Below, piece by piece: positions 24,955 through 32,494 of a stretch of DNA of 33,337 bases; within the stretch, counting starts at the first letter, position 1; each line of letters begins with the position of its first letter. The translations under genes and the position numbers were made by a program. Below the pieces are notes generated by a model. The model made no database searches. It was not told where the DNA came from and saw nothing but the letters and a program-made list of their open reading frames with translations. The DNA comes from an uncultured Pseudomonadota bacterium. GTDB taxonomy: Bacteria; Pseudomonadota; Gammaproteobacteria; Burkholderiales; SG8-41. The stretch is from assembly GCA_946885605.1 (NCBI GenBank), contig CAMPGR010000029.1, forward strand, positions 1 to 33,337, written 5' to 3'.

Positions 24955-25965
24955 GTGACTTCGAGCTCTACTCCGCTATGGGCCGACCGCAAGGAAGGCC
25001 ACTTCTACACTCGCCTGAAGGTCACGACGATGCTGAACGGTGCGCTGCTCTGCGTGCCGCTGCACGTGGTGACGGGCCGTCATTCGGGCCCCGTGTTCGG
25101 CATCGTGACCAACACGCACGGCGACGAATTCCTCCCCACCATCGCCATCCGCCGCTTTATCGGCGAGCTCGACACCGCGAAGCTGCGCGGTAAGCTCGTG
25201 ATCGTCTCCGTCGCCAACCCGATGGCGACTGCGAACTTCGGGCGCCAGACCCCGGAGCAGCACGGACGCACCGATCTGCACGAGGTTTACCCCGGCAATG
25301 CGCGCGGCAACACGACGCAGATGATCGCGGCGACCATAACCGAGCACGTGCTGCATCACGTCGATGCGCTGATCGACTTTCACTCGGGCGGCAGCGGCGG
25401 ACGGCTGCAGGCGCGCGTCGACTACAACACGAAAACGCCCGAAGATCTCAAGCGGAAGAACTTGGCGTTCGCCCGCGCGTTCGGCGCGCCGTTCGTGCAC
25501 GAGAACGAATTTGCGGGCGCCGCGTCGCACTACCTCAATGGCCGCGGCGTGCCGGCGGTGAATCCCGAAGTGGGCGGCTCGTATCTCGGGCCCGGACACA
25601 CGCGCTACTACACCGAGATGATGATGAACGGGCTCGCCGGCATGATGCGTCACCTCGGGATGATAGAAGGTGAAGCGAAGCCGCCGCGACAGGTGCACTT
25701 CGACCTCAACGCGCGCCGCGAGATTCGCCCCAGGCATAGCGGCTACCTCGTCTCGCACTACCAGCGTCCGGAGGATCTGGGCCAGCTCATCAAAGGCGGT
25801 ACAGTGCTCGGCGAAGTGATCGACCTCTACAGTTATGAAGTGCTGGAAACGCTCTCCGCGCCTTTCGACGGCTATCTCTTCTTTTCACGTTACTCGGGCG
25901 CGGTCGGCGGCGGCACGCAGGCGTTCGCGCTCGCGCAGAGCGCGCGATCGCAGTGGCTCGAGTGA
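24955..25965 (+). CDS. Succinylglutamate desuccinylase/aspartoacylase family deacylase
   Basis: 336 residues. Zinc carboxypeptidase-like ligands are seen as NTHGDE (His55, Glu58) and DFHSGG (His143); NPEVGGS further on holds the probable catalytic Glu region. A beta domain follows (IRPRHSGYLVSHY, GTVLGEVIDLYS, PFDGYLFFSRYSGAVGGG), as in bacterial AstE/AspA homologues. The enzymes remove acyl groups from N-acyl amino acids or similar amides. The GTG start at 24955 has AGGA six bases upstream. Twenty bases behind the amidase, suggesting sequential hydrolysis of an amide-containing compound, which is inference. Confidence 0.9.
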   Translation: MTSSSTPLWADRKEGHFYTRLKVTTMLNGALLCVPLHVVTGRHSGPVFGIVTNTHGDEFLPTIAIRRFIGELDTAKLRGKLVIVSVANPMATANFGRQTPEQHGRTDLHEVYPGNARGNTTQMIAATITEHVLHHVDALIDFHSGGSGGRLQARVDYNTKTPEDLKRKNLAFARAFGAPFVHENEFAGAASHYLNGRGVPAVNPEVGGSYLGPGHTRYYTEMMMNGLAGMMRHLGMIEGEAKPPRQVHFDLNARREIRPRHSGYLVSHYQRPEDLGQLIKGGTVLGEVIDLYSYEVLETLSAPFDGYLFFSRYSGAVGGGTQAFALAQSARSQWLE

Positions 25966-25973
25966 GTGGCTGA

Positions 25974-26023
25974 AGCGGTATCGGCGCGCGCAGCTGGGAG
26001 CGCTTTCGCTAGAGCATACCGCT
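25974..26023. terminator. Nested inverted repeat between convergent genes
   Basis: AGCGGTAT (25974-25981) pairs with ATACCGCT (26016-26023), enclosing a second small stem AGCG/CGCT around CTTT. It fills the 78-bp gap between the deacylase gene and the convergent membrane-protein gene. No T-run is present; a transcript-end role is inferred from position only. Confidence 0.35.
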
Positions 26024-26043
26024 GCAGCTGACAGCCGCATCCG

Positions 26044-26523
26044 TCACGCGCGTTCGTGACGGCGTATCGCGCTTTCGCCGAGCGCGAGAAAGAGTGCCGT
26101 GCCAAAGCCCCACGAGCCGTTGATGATCACGCCCGTCAGCATTCGTGCAGCATCCCAGCCGCCCGCCACCGGCTGGCCTTTCGACGGTGCGACGATGAAC
26201 CACGCGACGAGCGTGGGAAAAATCGCGCCAAAGAGAAAAGCATAGAACCAGTAAGCGGCGCCGCGCGGGATATGGCCCTCCACCAGCGCGAACACGACTC
26301 CCCAGACGCCGCCCCAGAAGGAAAGGGAAAGAAACTGCGGCACGCCGAAGGGTGCGGTGGGTTGCATCGAGTAGACGTTCGCCTTTGCAAGTCCCACCGA
26401 CGTGAGGAAGGCGAGAACAGGCTGGTGTAAAAGCAGCACGGCGAGAAAGCCGGCAATGAAGCCGAGGACCACCTTGTGCACGGAGACGGATCGCGGAATG
26501 TTCGCGGTGAGTTGAATCGGCAT
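26044..26523 (-). CDS. Conserved small integral membrane protein, function unknown
   Basis: 159 residues with four hydrophobic segments: VVLGFIAGFLAVLLLHQPVLAFL, FLSLSFWGGVWGVVFALV, YWFYAFLFGAIFPTLVAWFIV (all as read in the translation) and LTGVIINGSWGFGTALFLAL. Motifs such as MQPTAPFGVPQ and a PSKGQPVAGGW loop recall a family of unnamed proteobacterial membrane proteins. The start at 26523 has GGAGG five bases upstream; the open frame beyond it is not supported. It lies 118 bp after the aconitase-family small subunit on the same strand and may or may not belong to that operon. I cannot assign a function. Confidence 0.8.
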   Translation of the reverse strand: MPIQLTANIPRSVSVHKVVLGFIAGFLAVLLLHQPVLAFLTSVGLAKANVYSMQPTAPFGVPQFLSLSFWGGVWGVVFALVEGHIPRGAAYWFYAFLFGAIFPTLVAWFIVAPSKGQPVAGGWDAARMLTGVIINGSWGFGTALFLALGESAIRRHERA

Positions 26524-26641
26524 TGGCTCCTCCGCTTCGAGTGAGAACATGGCATGGAATCGGATTCCGGAATGCGCTCCACGAGAGTGCTCCGCCGCTC
26601 GTCTTGGACATCCGCGCGCCAAACGCGGTTCCGCTTGTCTC

Positions 26642-27154
26642 TCAGGCGCCGGGCTGGGCGCGCGTTGCGATGTAGCCTTCCCGTTCCAGCAGGGGATAGA
26701 TACCGCCCGCCTTCAAGAGATCGAGCAGTTTCAGCGGCAGAGCTATAGCTGGGAGCGTATTGCCGGTGGTGAGATTGCGTACGGTGGGCGCATCGAAATC
26801 CGCCTCCGCGATATCGCCCTCCGAGAACGCGTCGAACGCGCCGCGGCACTCGATGGCCGGAAAAGCGAAGTTGACGCAGTTACGGAAGAAAAGCCCGTTG
26901 ATGGAATGCGCGACGAGACACCCGAGGCCCAGGTTCTTGAGCGAGCGCGCCGCGGGGCGACTCGAGCCCATGCCGAAGTTCTTTCCGCCGACGATGATGT
27001 CCCCGGGCTGGACGAGATCGACCCACCCGGGGCGGTTCGCACGAAACACGTAACGGGCCTGCTCCTGGGGCGTCAGGTAGAACGCCTGTATGGGCAGGAT
27101 GAGATCGGTGTTGATGTTGTCGCCGAATTTCCAGACTCTCGCTTTGAATTTCAT
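26642..27154 (-). CDS. Aconitase-family small subunit (3-isopropylmalate dehydratase small subunit, LeuD-like)
   Basis: 170 residues, the swivel domain of two-subunit hydro-lyases. FGDNINTDLILP at the N terminus, DIIVGGKNFGMGSSR in the middle and GLFFRNCVN are diagnostic. It must pair with the large subunit encoded 31 bp upstream to dehydrate or isomerise a hydroxy acid. The spacer carries an array of 9-nt repeats and no obvious Shine-Dalgarno sequence, only an A-rich stretch before the ATG. The short archaeal/anaerobe type of LeuD also includes homoaconitase, citraconate and 2,3-dimethylmalate dehydratase subunits. The neighbouring lyase favours a catabolic substrate over leucine biosynthesis. 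Confidence 0.9.
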   Translation of the reverse strand: MKFKARVWKFGDNINTDLILPIQAFYLTPQEQARYVFRANRPGWVDLVQPGDIIVGGKNFGMGSSRPAARSLKNLGLGCLVAHSINGLFFRNCVNFAFPAIECRGAFDAFSEGDIAEADFDAPTVRNLTTGNTLPAIALPLKLLDLLKAGGIYPLLEREGYIATRAQPGA

Positions 27155-27159
27155 CTTTT

Positions 27160-27185
27160 TTGGCGCTCTTGGCGACCTTGGCCGC
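27160..27185. repeat. Tandem 9-nt TTGGCGNNC array in the large/small subunit spacer
   Basis: Units TTGGCGCTC, TTGGCGACC and a degenerate TTGGCCGC directly follow the large-subunit stop codon (minus-strand view: GCCAAG repeats). The same unit and the same placement right after a stop codon occur at 4519-4545, 22 kb away. Confidence 0.65.
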
Positions 27186-28439
27186 TTAATGCAGAAACTC
27201 GCGCGGGTCGGTGATCACACCGCGTATCGCGGAAGCCGCCACCGTCGCGGGCGACCCCATGTAGATCCGCGCACTTGGATCGCCCATGCGGCCCTTGAAG
27301 TTGCGCGTGGTCGCGGTGATGCAGGTTTCGTTCGGACCCAGCACGCCCATGTGCCCGCCGCCGCACGCCCCGCACGTTGCAGGCGTGACCACCGCGCCGG
27401 CGTCGACGAGGGTGCCGAGAATGCCGCGGCGAGCCGCTTCGCGATAAACGTTCTGCGACGCCGGGGTCACGATGAAGCGTACCTTCGGCGAAACCTGCCG
27501 GTCCTCCAGCACTCTCGCGACCAGTTCGAGGTCGTCGATCGTGCCGTTCGCGCAGGAGCCGACGAACGCCTGATCGATGGCCGTTCCCGCTGCCGCAGCG
27601 ACAGGCTGTGAGTTTTCGATCACGCTGTCCGGGAACGCCACCAGCGGCTCCAGCGCCGAGAGGTTCACACGGCGCACGCCGGCATAGCGCGCGTCGAGGT
27701 CGGGATAGACTGGGTCGAGCGGCGTCGGATTGCGCGCACTCACCCAGTCGAGCATCACTTGATCGGGCTCGAACGTCGCGAATTCTGCCGAAAGCTCGGC
27801 CGACATCGTGGTGAGAGTCTTCCGCGCATTGATGCTGAGACCCGCAATGCCGGGGCCGCCGTATTCGACGTTCATCGTCGCGTGATCGCCATACTGGCCG
27901 GCGATCTGCAGGAAGGCGTCTTTCATGGTCACCGCAGTAGGCAGCCGCCCTTCGAGTTCGTAGCGCACCGTTTCTCCCACGCGAAACCACGTCTCGCCCT
28001 TGGTGGCGGCGAGCATCATGTCGGGCGCGCCCACGCCGCGCGCCACGCAATTGAACACGCCGGCGCTGCACGTGTGGGAATCGCTGCAGAGGAGCACCGT
28101 GCCGGGCAGCGCATAGCCATGGTCAGCAACGAGCTGATGGCTGATGCCCTGCCTGTAGCCCAGGTCGTGGAAGCGCGGGATGCCGAATTTCGCGACGAAT
28201 TCCCGCGCTGTGCGATGCGCCGCTGCGCTCGCCTGCGTCGCCGCCGGCACGCGATGGTCGAGCACGACGATAACGCGCGCGGGATCCTTGAGCTTCAGCA
28301 CGTCGCGCCATTGGCTCGGCATGAAATTGTTGTCGAAGAGAATCACGGTATCGACTTCCACCGTGACGAGATCGCCCGGCTTGACTTGCGCCTGGCCGCT
28401 TTTCTTCGCAAGAATCTTTTCGGCAATCGTCATGCCCAT
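27186..28439 (-). CDS. Aconitase-family large subunit (3-isopropylmalate dehydratase large subunit, LeuC-like)
   Basis: 417 residues carrying the [4Fe-4S] cluster cysteines: GSCANG (Cys296) and TCGACGGGHMG (Cys356, Cys359). Other family motifs are MTIAEKILA, CSDSHTCSAG and KGRMGDPSA. The length (about 420) is that of the short LeuC/homoaconitase/dimethylmalate-dehydratase type rather than the 465-residue proteobacterial LeuC. No leuA or leuB is nearby. AAGGTG is five bases before the ATG. It lies 49 bp after an isocitrate-lyase-superfamily gene and before its small subunit. A role in dehydrating or hydrating a substituted malate that the lyase then cleaves is the best contextual reading. Confidence 0.9.
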   Translation of the reverse strand: MGMTIAEKILAKKSGQAQVKPGDLVTVEVDTVILFDNNFMPSQWRDVLKLKDPARVIVVLDHRVPAATQASAAAHRTAREFVAKFGIPRFHDLGYRQGISHQLVADHGYALPGTVLLCSDSHTCSAGVFNCVARGVGAPDMMLAATKGETWFRVGETVRYELEGRLPTAVTMKDAFLQIAGQYGDHATMNVEYGGPGIAGLSINARKTLTTMSAELSAEFATFEPDQVMLDWVSARNPTPLDPVYPDLDARYAGVRRVNLSALEPLVAFPDSVIENSQPVAAAAGTAIDQAFVGSCANGTIDDLELVARVLEDRQVSPKVRFIVTPASQNVYREAARRGILGTLVDAGAVVTPATCGACGGGHMGVLGPNETCITATTRNFKGRMGDPSARIYMGSPATVAASAIRGVITDPREFLH

Positions 28440-28488
28440 CGTGGCACCTTGAGACGATCAGTACGGTTACCCGGGTCGGCGGCTCGAT

Positions 28489-29379
28489 TCATGAGGTGAA
28501 CTGCTTCTCGAGCGCGTCGAGCTCGTCCAGGCCCATGAGCTCGTTGATCTCGCCGAAAGAGACGACGAGATCCGGCCGATCCACGACGTTGTTCTTTTCC
28601 ACCACCTCGTCCGTGAACACCTGCATGGCATTCATCATGCCTTTCAGCGCCGCAGTGGAGAGGAGCCGCGGATACGTGATCTGCGCGACACCCATCTCTT
28701 CGAGCTGTCGAGGAGACAGGAGCGGCGTGGTGGGACGCGAGCGTATGCCGAGGCCCATGTTGACGGACAAGGGCTTCGGCACGCAGCGCGCGACGCGCTC
28801 GATGTCCTTCGCCGAGAGCAGCGCATCGGCGAAGAGGCAGTCCGCCCCCGCCTCGGCATACATATTGAGGCGCCGGATTGCTTCTTCGATACCGAGCGGA
28901 CCCGCGGCGTCGGTGCGCGCCTTGATCACGAAATCCGGATCGCGCCGCGCGGAGACGGCGGCCCTGATCTTCTGCACCATCTCCTCGGCAGGGATGACCG
29001 CCTTGCCCGCCATGTGGCCGCAGCGCTTGGGCCATACCTGGTCCTCGATCAGGATCGCGGCGAGCCCCGCGTCCTCGAATCCGCGCACGGTGAAATAGAC
29101 GTTCATCGCATTGCCATAGCCCGTATCGGCGTCGCCCTGCAGCAGGAGGTCGCTGCAGGCCGTGATCCTGCGGCACGCCTCCACGTTCTCGCCGTAACCC
29201 ATGATGCCGCGATCGGCCCAGCCGATCTTGCTCTCCGATACACCGGCGCCGGATATGGTGGCAGTGCCGAATCCCATCTTCTCGACGAGACGCGCGCTGT
29301 AGCCGTCGTACACCCCGGGCGTGATGAGTATCTTCGGCGAGTGGATGAGTTCCTTGAGCTGCTTGCCCTTGCTGATCAT
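28489..29379 (-). CDS. Isocitrate lyase/PEP mutase superfamily lyase (copy 1)
   Basis: 296 residues with the TIM-barrel signature DADTGYGNAMNV (Mg2+-binding Asp83, Asp85), IEDQVWPKRCGH and the catalytic Cys120 in KRCGH. This cysteine marks the C-C lyases (methylisocitrate lyase, 2,3-dimethylmalate lyase) rather than phosphonomutases. The C-terminal part FADALLS...LSVNMGLG also fits. The reading frame is open to 29547, but the ATG at 29379 with GGAGGA nine bases upstream is the clear start. It lies between a Bug gene and the two aconitase-family subunit genes; all are co-directional with gaps of 30-50 bp. It probably cleaves the alkylmalate handled by those subunits. Confidence 0.91.
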   Translation of the reverse strand: MISKGKQLKELIHSPKILITPGVYDGYSARLVEKMGFGTATISGAGVSESKIGWADRGIMGYGENVEACRRITACSDLLLQGDADTGYGNAMNVYFTVRGFEDAGLAAILIEDQVWPKRCGHMAGKAVIPAEEMVQKIRAAVSARRDPDFVIKARTDAAGPLGIEEAIRRLNMYAEAGADCLFADALLSAKDIERVARCVPKPLSVNMGLGIRSRPTTPLLSPRQLEEMGVAQITYPRLLSTAALKGMMNAMQVFTDEVVEKNNVVDRPDLVVSFGEINELMGLDELDALEKQFTS

Positions 29380-29419
29380 CTCGTTGGTCCTCCGCTGATT
29401 CTGCGTGTTTCTTCGCGCG

Positions 29420-30409
29420 TTACGCGCCGGCGTTCGGCTTGAGGCCCAGGGTGCGAATGACTCTGCCCCACTTGTCGAGTTCGCGCCGCAGATGTTCTCC
29501 AAACTGCTCCGGTGTTCCCCCTGCGACCTCGCCTCCCAGTGCGGCAAGGCGCTTGCGCAGATCGTCCGACTGCAGCGCGTTGACGATTGCGCCGTTCAGT
29601 CGGCGCACGATATCGGGCGGCGTTGCCGCCGGCGCAAGAAAGCCGAACCAGCCGCTCGCCTCGTACCCCGGCACACCAGCTTCCGCGATCGTCGGCATGT
29701 CAGGCAGCAGCGCCGAACGCCGGGCGCCGGTGACTGCGATCGCGCGCATCTTCCCTGAACTGACGTGCGGCATCAGCGTATTGAGATCGCCCGTCAGCAT
29801 CTGCACCTGCCCGCTCACAAGATCGGTCGCCGCGGGCGCCACGCCTTTGTACGGCACGTGCACGATGCGCACGCGCGCCATCGACTTGAAAAGCTCCGTT
29901 GCAAGATGCGTGGACGAGCCGCTGCCGGGAGACGCGTAATTGAGCTCGCCGGGACGCGCCTTCGCCAGCGCAATCAGTTCCTTGATGGAGCGCACCGGCA
30001 ACGAGGGATGCACGACCGTGAGATAGGGCAGGGTCGTGATGAGGGCCACCGGCGTGAGGTCGCGCAGCGGATCGTACGGCAGCTTCGGGTTGAGCGCGGG
30101 GTTGATGGAGATGGGGCCGCTGCTGCCCATCAGCAGCGTATAGCCATCCGGAGCGCTTTTCGCGGCGAGCTCCGTTCCGATGGCACCCGATGCGCCGGCC
30201 CGATTGTCCACGACGAAAGTCTGACCGAGATTCTGCCCGAGCTTTGCGCCGACCGTGCGCGCGACGAGATCCGTGCCGCCACCCGCAGCGAACGGCACGA
30301 CGATGCGCACGGGCTTTGCGGGATACGCCTGCGCCACCGCGTGCGGGACCGCAAAGGCAAGTGCCACAACGGTCAAGATGCACGCGGCTGCAACGCGCAT
30401 CATCGGCAT
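29420..30409 (-). CDS. Bug/TctC-family substrate-binding protein (copy 3)
   Basis: 329 residues. The signal peptide runs from MPMMRV through a hydrophobic core to cleavage near HAVAQ. Then the family motifs: YPAKPVRIVVPFAAGGGTD, VVDNRAGASG, DGYTLLMG, VPYKGVAP and LLPDMPTIAEAG. The start is one of three clustered ATGs (30409, 30403, 30400); none has a good ribosome binding site. It is the first gene of the lyase/aconitase-like operon (40 bp to the lyase), so its ligand is likely the acid degraded there. No TctA or TctB gene is present. Confidence 0.92.
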   Translation of the reverse strand: MPMMRVAAACILTVVALAFAVPHAVAQAYPAKPVRIVVPFAAGGGTDLVARTVGAKLGQNLGQTFVVDNRAGASGAIGTELAAKSAPDGYTLLMGSSGPISINPALNPKLPYDPLRDLTPVALITTLPYLTVVHPSLPVRSIKELIALAKARPGELNYASPGSGSSTHLATELFKSMARVRIVHVPYKGVAPAATDLVSGQVQMLTGDLNTLMPHVSSGKMRAIAVTGARRSALLPDMPTIAEAGVPGYEASGWFGFLAPAATPPDIVRRLNGAIVNALQSDDLRKRLAALGGEVAGGTPEQFGEHLRRELDKWGRVIRTLGLKPNAGA

Positions 30410-30496
30410 GCGGCTGTCACACGGTATCAGTCCAGCATACTCGAGTGGTACTGAGCAGTAGTTGGGCACTTGCGAGGTAAGTCGCCAGAGATTCGT

Positions 30497-30524
30497 TTGG
30501 ATTCTACAGGCGTTGGCATAAAAT
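30497..30524 (+). promoter_or_regulatory. Candidate promoter for the second lyase gene
   Basis: TAAAAT (30519-30524, 5 of 6) is preceded by TTGGAT (30497-30502) at 16 bp, a weak -35. It lies in the 171-bp divergent region between the copy-3 Bug gene and the second lyase gene. Confidence 0.3.
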
Positions 30525-30580
30525 TCCATCACCTGCGCCCCTGCGTCACTACAGAAGAACCGTTTGGAAGGAAACAACGC

Positions 30581-31516
30581 ATGAAGGAAAGAACCTCCAC
30601 GCGACTGCGCCGCCTCTTGAAGGAAGGCCACACGCTCGTCAAGCCCGGTGCATACAATGCGCTCTCGGCAATGATCATCGAGAAAGCCGGATTCCCGTGT
30701 TGTGGGGTGACGGGCTACGGCGTCTCGGCCTCGCTGCTCGGCAGGCCTGATGCCGGTTTCGTCACGTTGAGCGAGATCGTCATGATGACGCGCTACATCG
30801 CGGCCGCGGTCTCGATCCCCGTGATCGCGGACGCGGATACGGGCTTCGGCAACGCGATCAATGTGATGCGCGCGGTGGAGGACTTCATAGGTGCTGGCGC
30901 CGCTTCGATTCACATCGAGGATCAGGTTGCGCCGAAGCGCTGCGGACATGTCGGCGGCAAGCAGGTGGTGCCGCTCGAGGAGATGGTGGGCAAGATCCGC
31001 GCCGCCGACCGCGTGCGCCGCGAGCTCGATCCCGATTTCGTGCTGATCGCACGCTGCGATGCGCGCGGCGTCGCGGGCGGCAGCGTGGACGAGCTGATCC
31101 GCCGCGGCAACGCCTACCTGGATGCCGGGGCGGACATGATCTTCCCCGAGGCGCTCACTTCAGAGGCCGAGCTCGAGCGCTGCGCCCGGGAAATACGTGG
31201 CTCGCTTCATTTCAACCGTACCGGCGTCTCGCCGCGGCTCGGTCTTGCGCGCCTCAACGAGCTCGGCATCGCGATCGTTTCGAATGCGACCGGCTCGCTG
31301 CGCTCCGCGACCGTCGCGATGTGGGACTATTTCCAGGAGTTCGCGCGCGACGATGTCGAAGCGGTGAAACGGTTCGAGGCGCGCGTCAAGGATCATCCCG
31401 CCGGCAACATGCACGCGTTCATCGGCTTTCCGGAAATCCGCCGGCTGGAAGAGGAATTTCTGCCCGCGGCTGAAGTGCTGGCGAAGTACGAAGGTTCGGT
31501 GGGATTCCAGCCATGA
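30581..31516 (+). CDS. Isocitrate lyase/PEP mutase superfamily lyase (copy 2)
   Basis: 311 residues. DADTGFGNAINV, HIEDQVAPKRCGH with Cys121, and LKEGHTLVKPGAYNALSA show the same superfamily as the lyase at 28489-29379, but the two differ strongly outside the motifs, so they are not a recent duplication. Substrate unknown; the cysteine indicates a C-C lyase such as a methylisocitrate- or alkylmalate-type enzyme. AAGGA is nine bases before the ATG at 30581; upstream open frame is not coding. The next gene, a Bug protein, starts inside its stop codon (ATGA overlap), so uptake and cleavage are co-expressed. Confidence 0.91.
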   Translation: MKERTSTRLRRLLKEGHTLVKPGAYNALSAMIIEKAGFPCCGVTGYGVSASLLGRPDAGFVTLSEIVMMTRYIAAAVSIPVIADADTGFGNAINVMRAVEDFIGAGAASIHIEDQVAPKRCGHVGGKQVVPLEEMVGKIRAADRVRRELDPDFVLIARCDARGVAGGSVDELIRRGNAYLDAGADMIFPEALTSEAELERCAREIRGSLHFNRTGVSPRLGLARLNELGIAIVSNATGSLRSATVAMWDYFQEFARDDVEAVKRFEARVKDHPAGNMHAFIGFPEIRRLEEEFLPAAEVLAKYEGSVGFQP

Positions 31517-32484
31517 AGATCAGGACAAACCGCTATTTCTGTGCGCTGCTGATGCTCGCCTTATCGGGCGGCGCGATCGCCCAGACCTATCCCACGCGGC
31601 CTATCCGCCTCATCGTCCCGAGCACGCCCGGCGGGAGCGTCGACACGCTCGCGCGCACCATCGGCCCCAAGCTCACGGAGCGCTGGGGACAGCAAGTCAT
31701 CGTAGACAACCGGTCCGGTGCAGGCGGCACGATTGCCGCGGAGCTGGTGGCGAAAGCGCCACCCGATGGCTATACGCTACTCATCGGGACGGTTGCTTCG
31801 CTCGGAACGAACGTGAGCTTGCACAAGAAGCTCCCGTACGACCCCGTGAAGGACTTTGCGCCCGTCACGCTGGTCGCGACCCAAAACCTGATGCTGCTGC
31901 TTCACCCCTCGGTTCCGGCAAAAACGGTGAAGGAACTCGTGGGTCTGGGCAAGGCGCAGCCGGGCAGCCTTTCGTTCGCTTCGGCGGGCAACGGCACGGG
32001 CGGCCACCTTTCCGGCGAGCTCTTCAAGATACTGGCGCATATCGACATGCTGCATGTGCCGTACAAGGGCGTCGCGCCCGCCTTGCTGGATGTGGTGAGC
32101 GGTCAGGTGACCATGACCTTCGCGAGCATCCTGAGCTCGATGGCGCAGGTGAGGACCAACAAGCTTCGGCCGCTGGCGGTCACCGGGGCAAAGCGCTCGG
32201 CCGCCGCGCCGGAAATTCCGACGATGCAGGAAGCCGGGGTGCGTGGGTACGAATCGGCCACGTGGTACGGCATCGTTGCGCCGGTGGCAACGCCGCCCGA
32301 TATCGTTAGCCGGCTCAATGCCGAGATGGTGAGCGCGATCAGGCAGCCGGAGACCCAGGAGCGGCTGGCGAAGGAAGGGGCAGACCCGGTGGTCAGCTCG
32401 CCTCAGGACTTCGGCCGCTTCATCCAGAATGAAATCGAGAAGTGGCGCAAGGTGATCCGCGCCGCCGGAATACAGCCGACCTGA
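31513..32484 (+). CDS. Bug/TctC-family substrate-binding protein (copy 4)
   Basis: 323 residues. Signal peptide from MKIRTNRYF to cleavage near GAIAQ, followed by YPTRPIRLIVPSTPGG, VIVDNRSGAGG, DGYTLLIG, VPYKGVAPALLD and IPTMQEAG. The ATG overlaps the lyase stop codon (ATGA), so translation is coupled to the lyase. This tight link suggests that it binds the lyase substrate or its precursor. No permease gene is nearby. Confidence 0.93.
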   Translation: MKIRTNRYFCALLMLALSGGAIAQTYPTRPIRLIVPSTPGGSVDTLARTIGPKLTERWGQQVIVDNRSGAGGTIAAELVAKAPPDGYTLLIGTVASLGTNVSLHKKLPYDPVKDFAPVTLVATQNLMLLLHPSVPAKTVKELVGLGKAQPGSLSFASAGNGTGGHLSGELFKILAHIDMLHVPYKGVAPALLDVVSGQVTMTFASILSSMAQVRTNKLRPLAVTGAKRSAAAPEIPTMQEAGVRGYESATWYGIVAPVATPPDIVSRLNAEMVSAIRQPETQERLAKEGADPVVSSPQDFGRFIQNEIEKWRKVIRAAGIQPT

Positions 32485-32494
32485 GTCTTGCGGC

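Noticed and set aside
26570..26641. Small imperfect palindromes and repeats upstream of the membrane-protein gene
   Set aside because: Short, imperfect and not repeated elsewhere; no better than chance in GC-rich DNA.
26642..28439. Leucine biosynthesis leuCD
   Set aside because: No leuA/leuB nearby, short subunit type, and linkage to a C-C lyase and Bug receptor; kept as aconitase-family subunits with open substrate.
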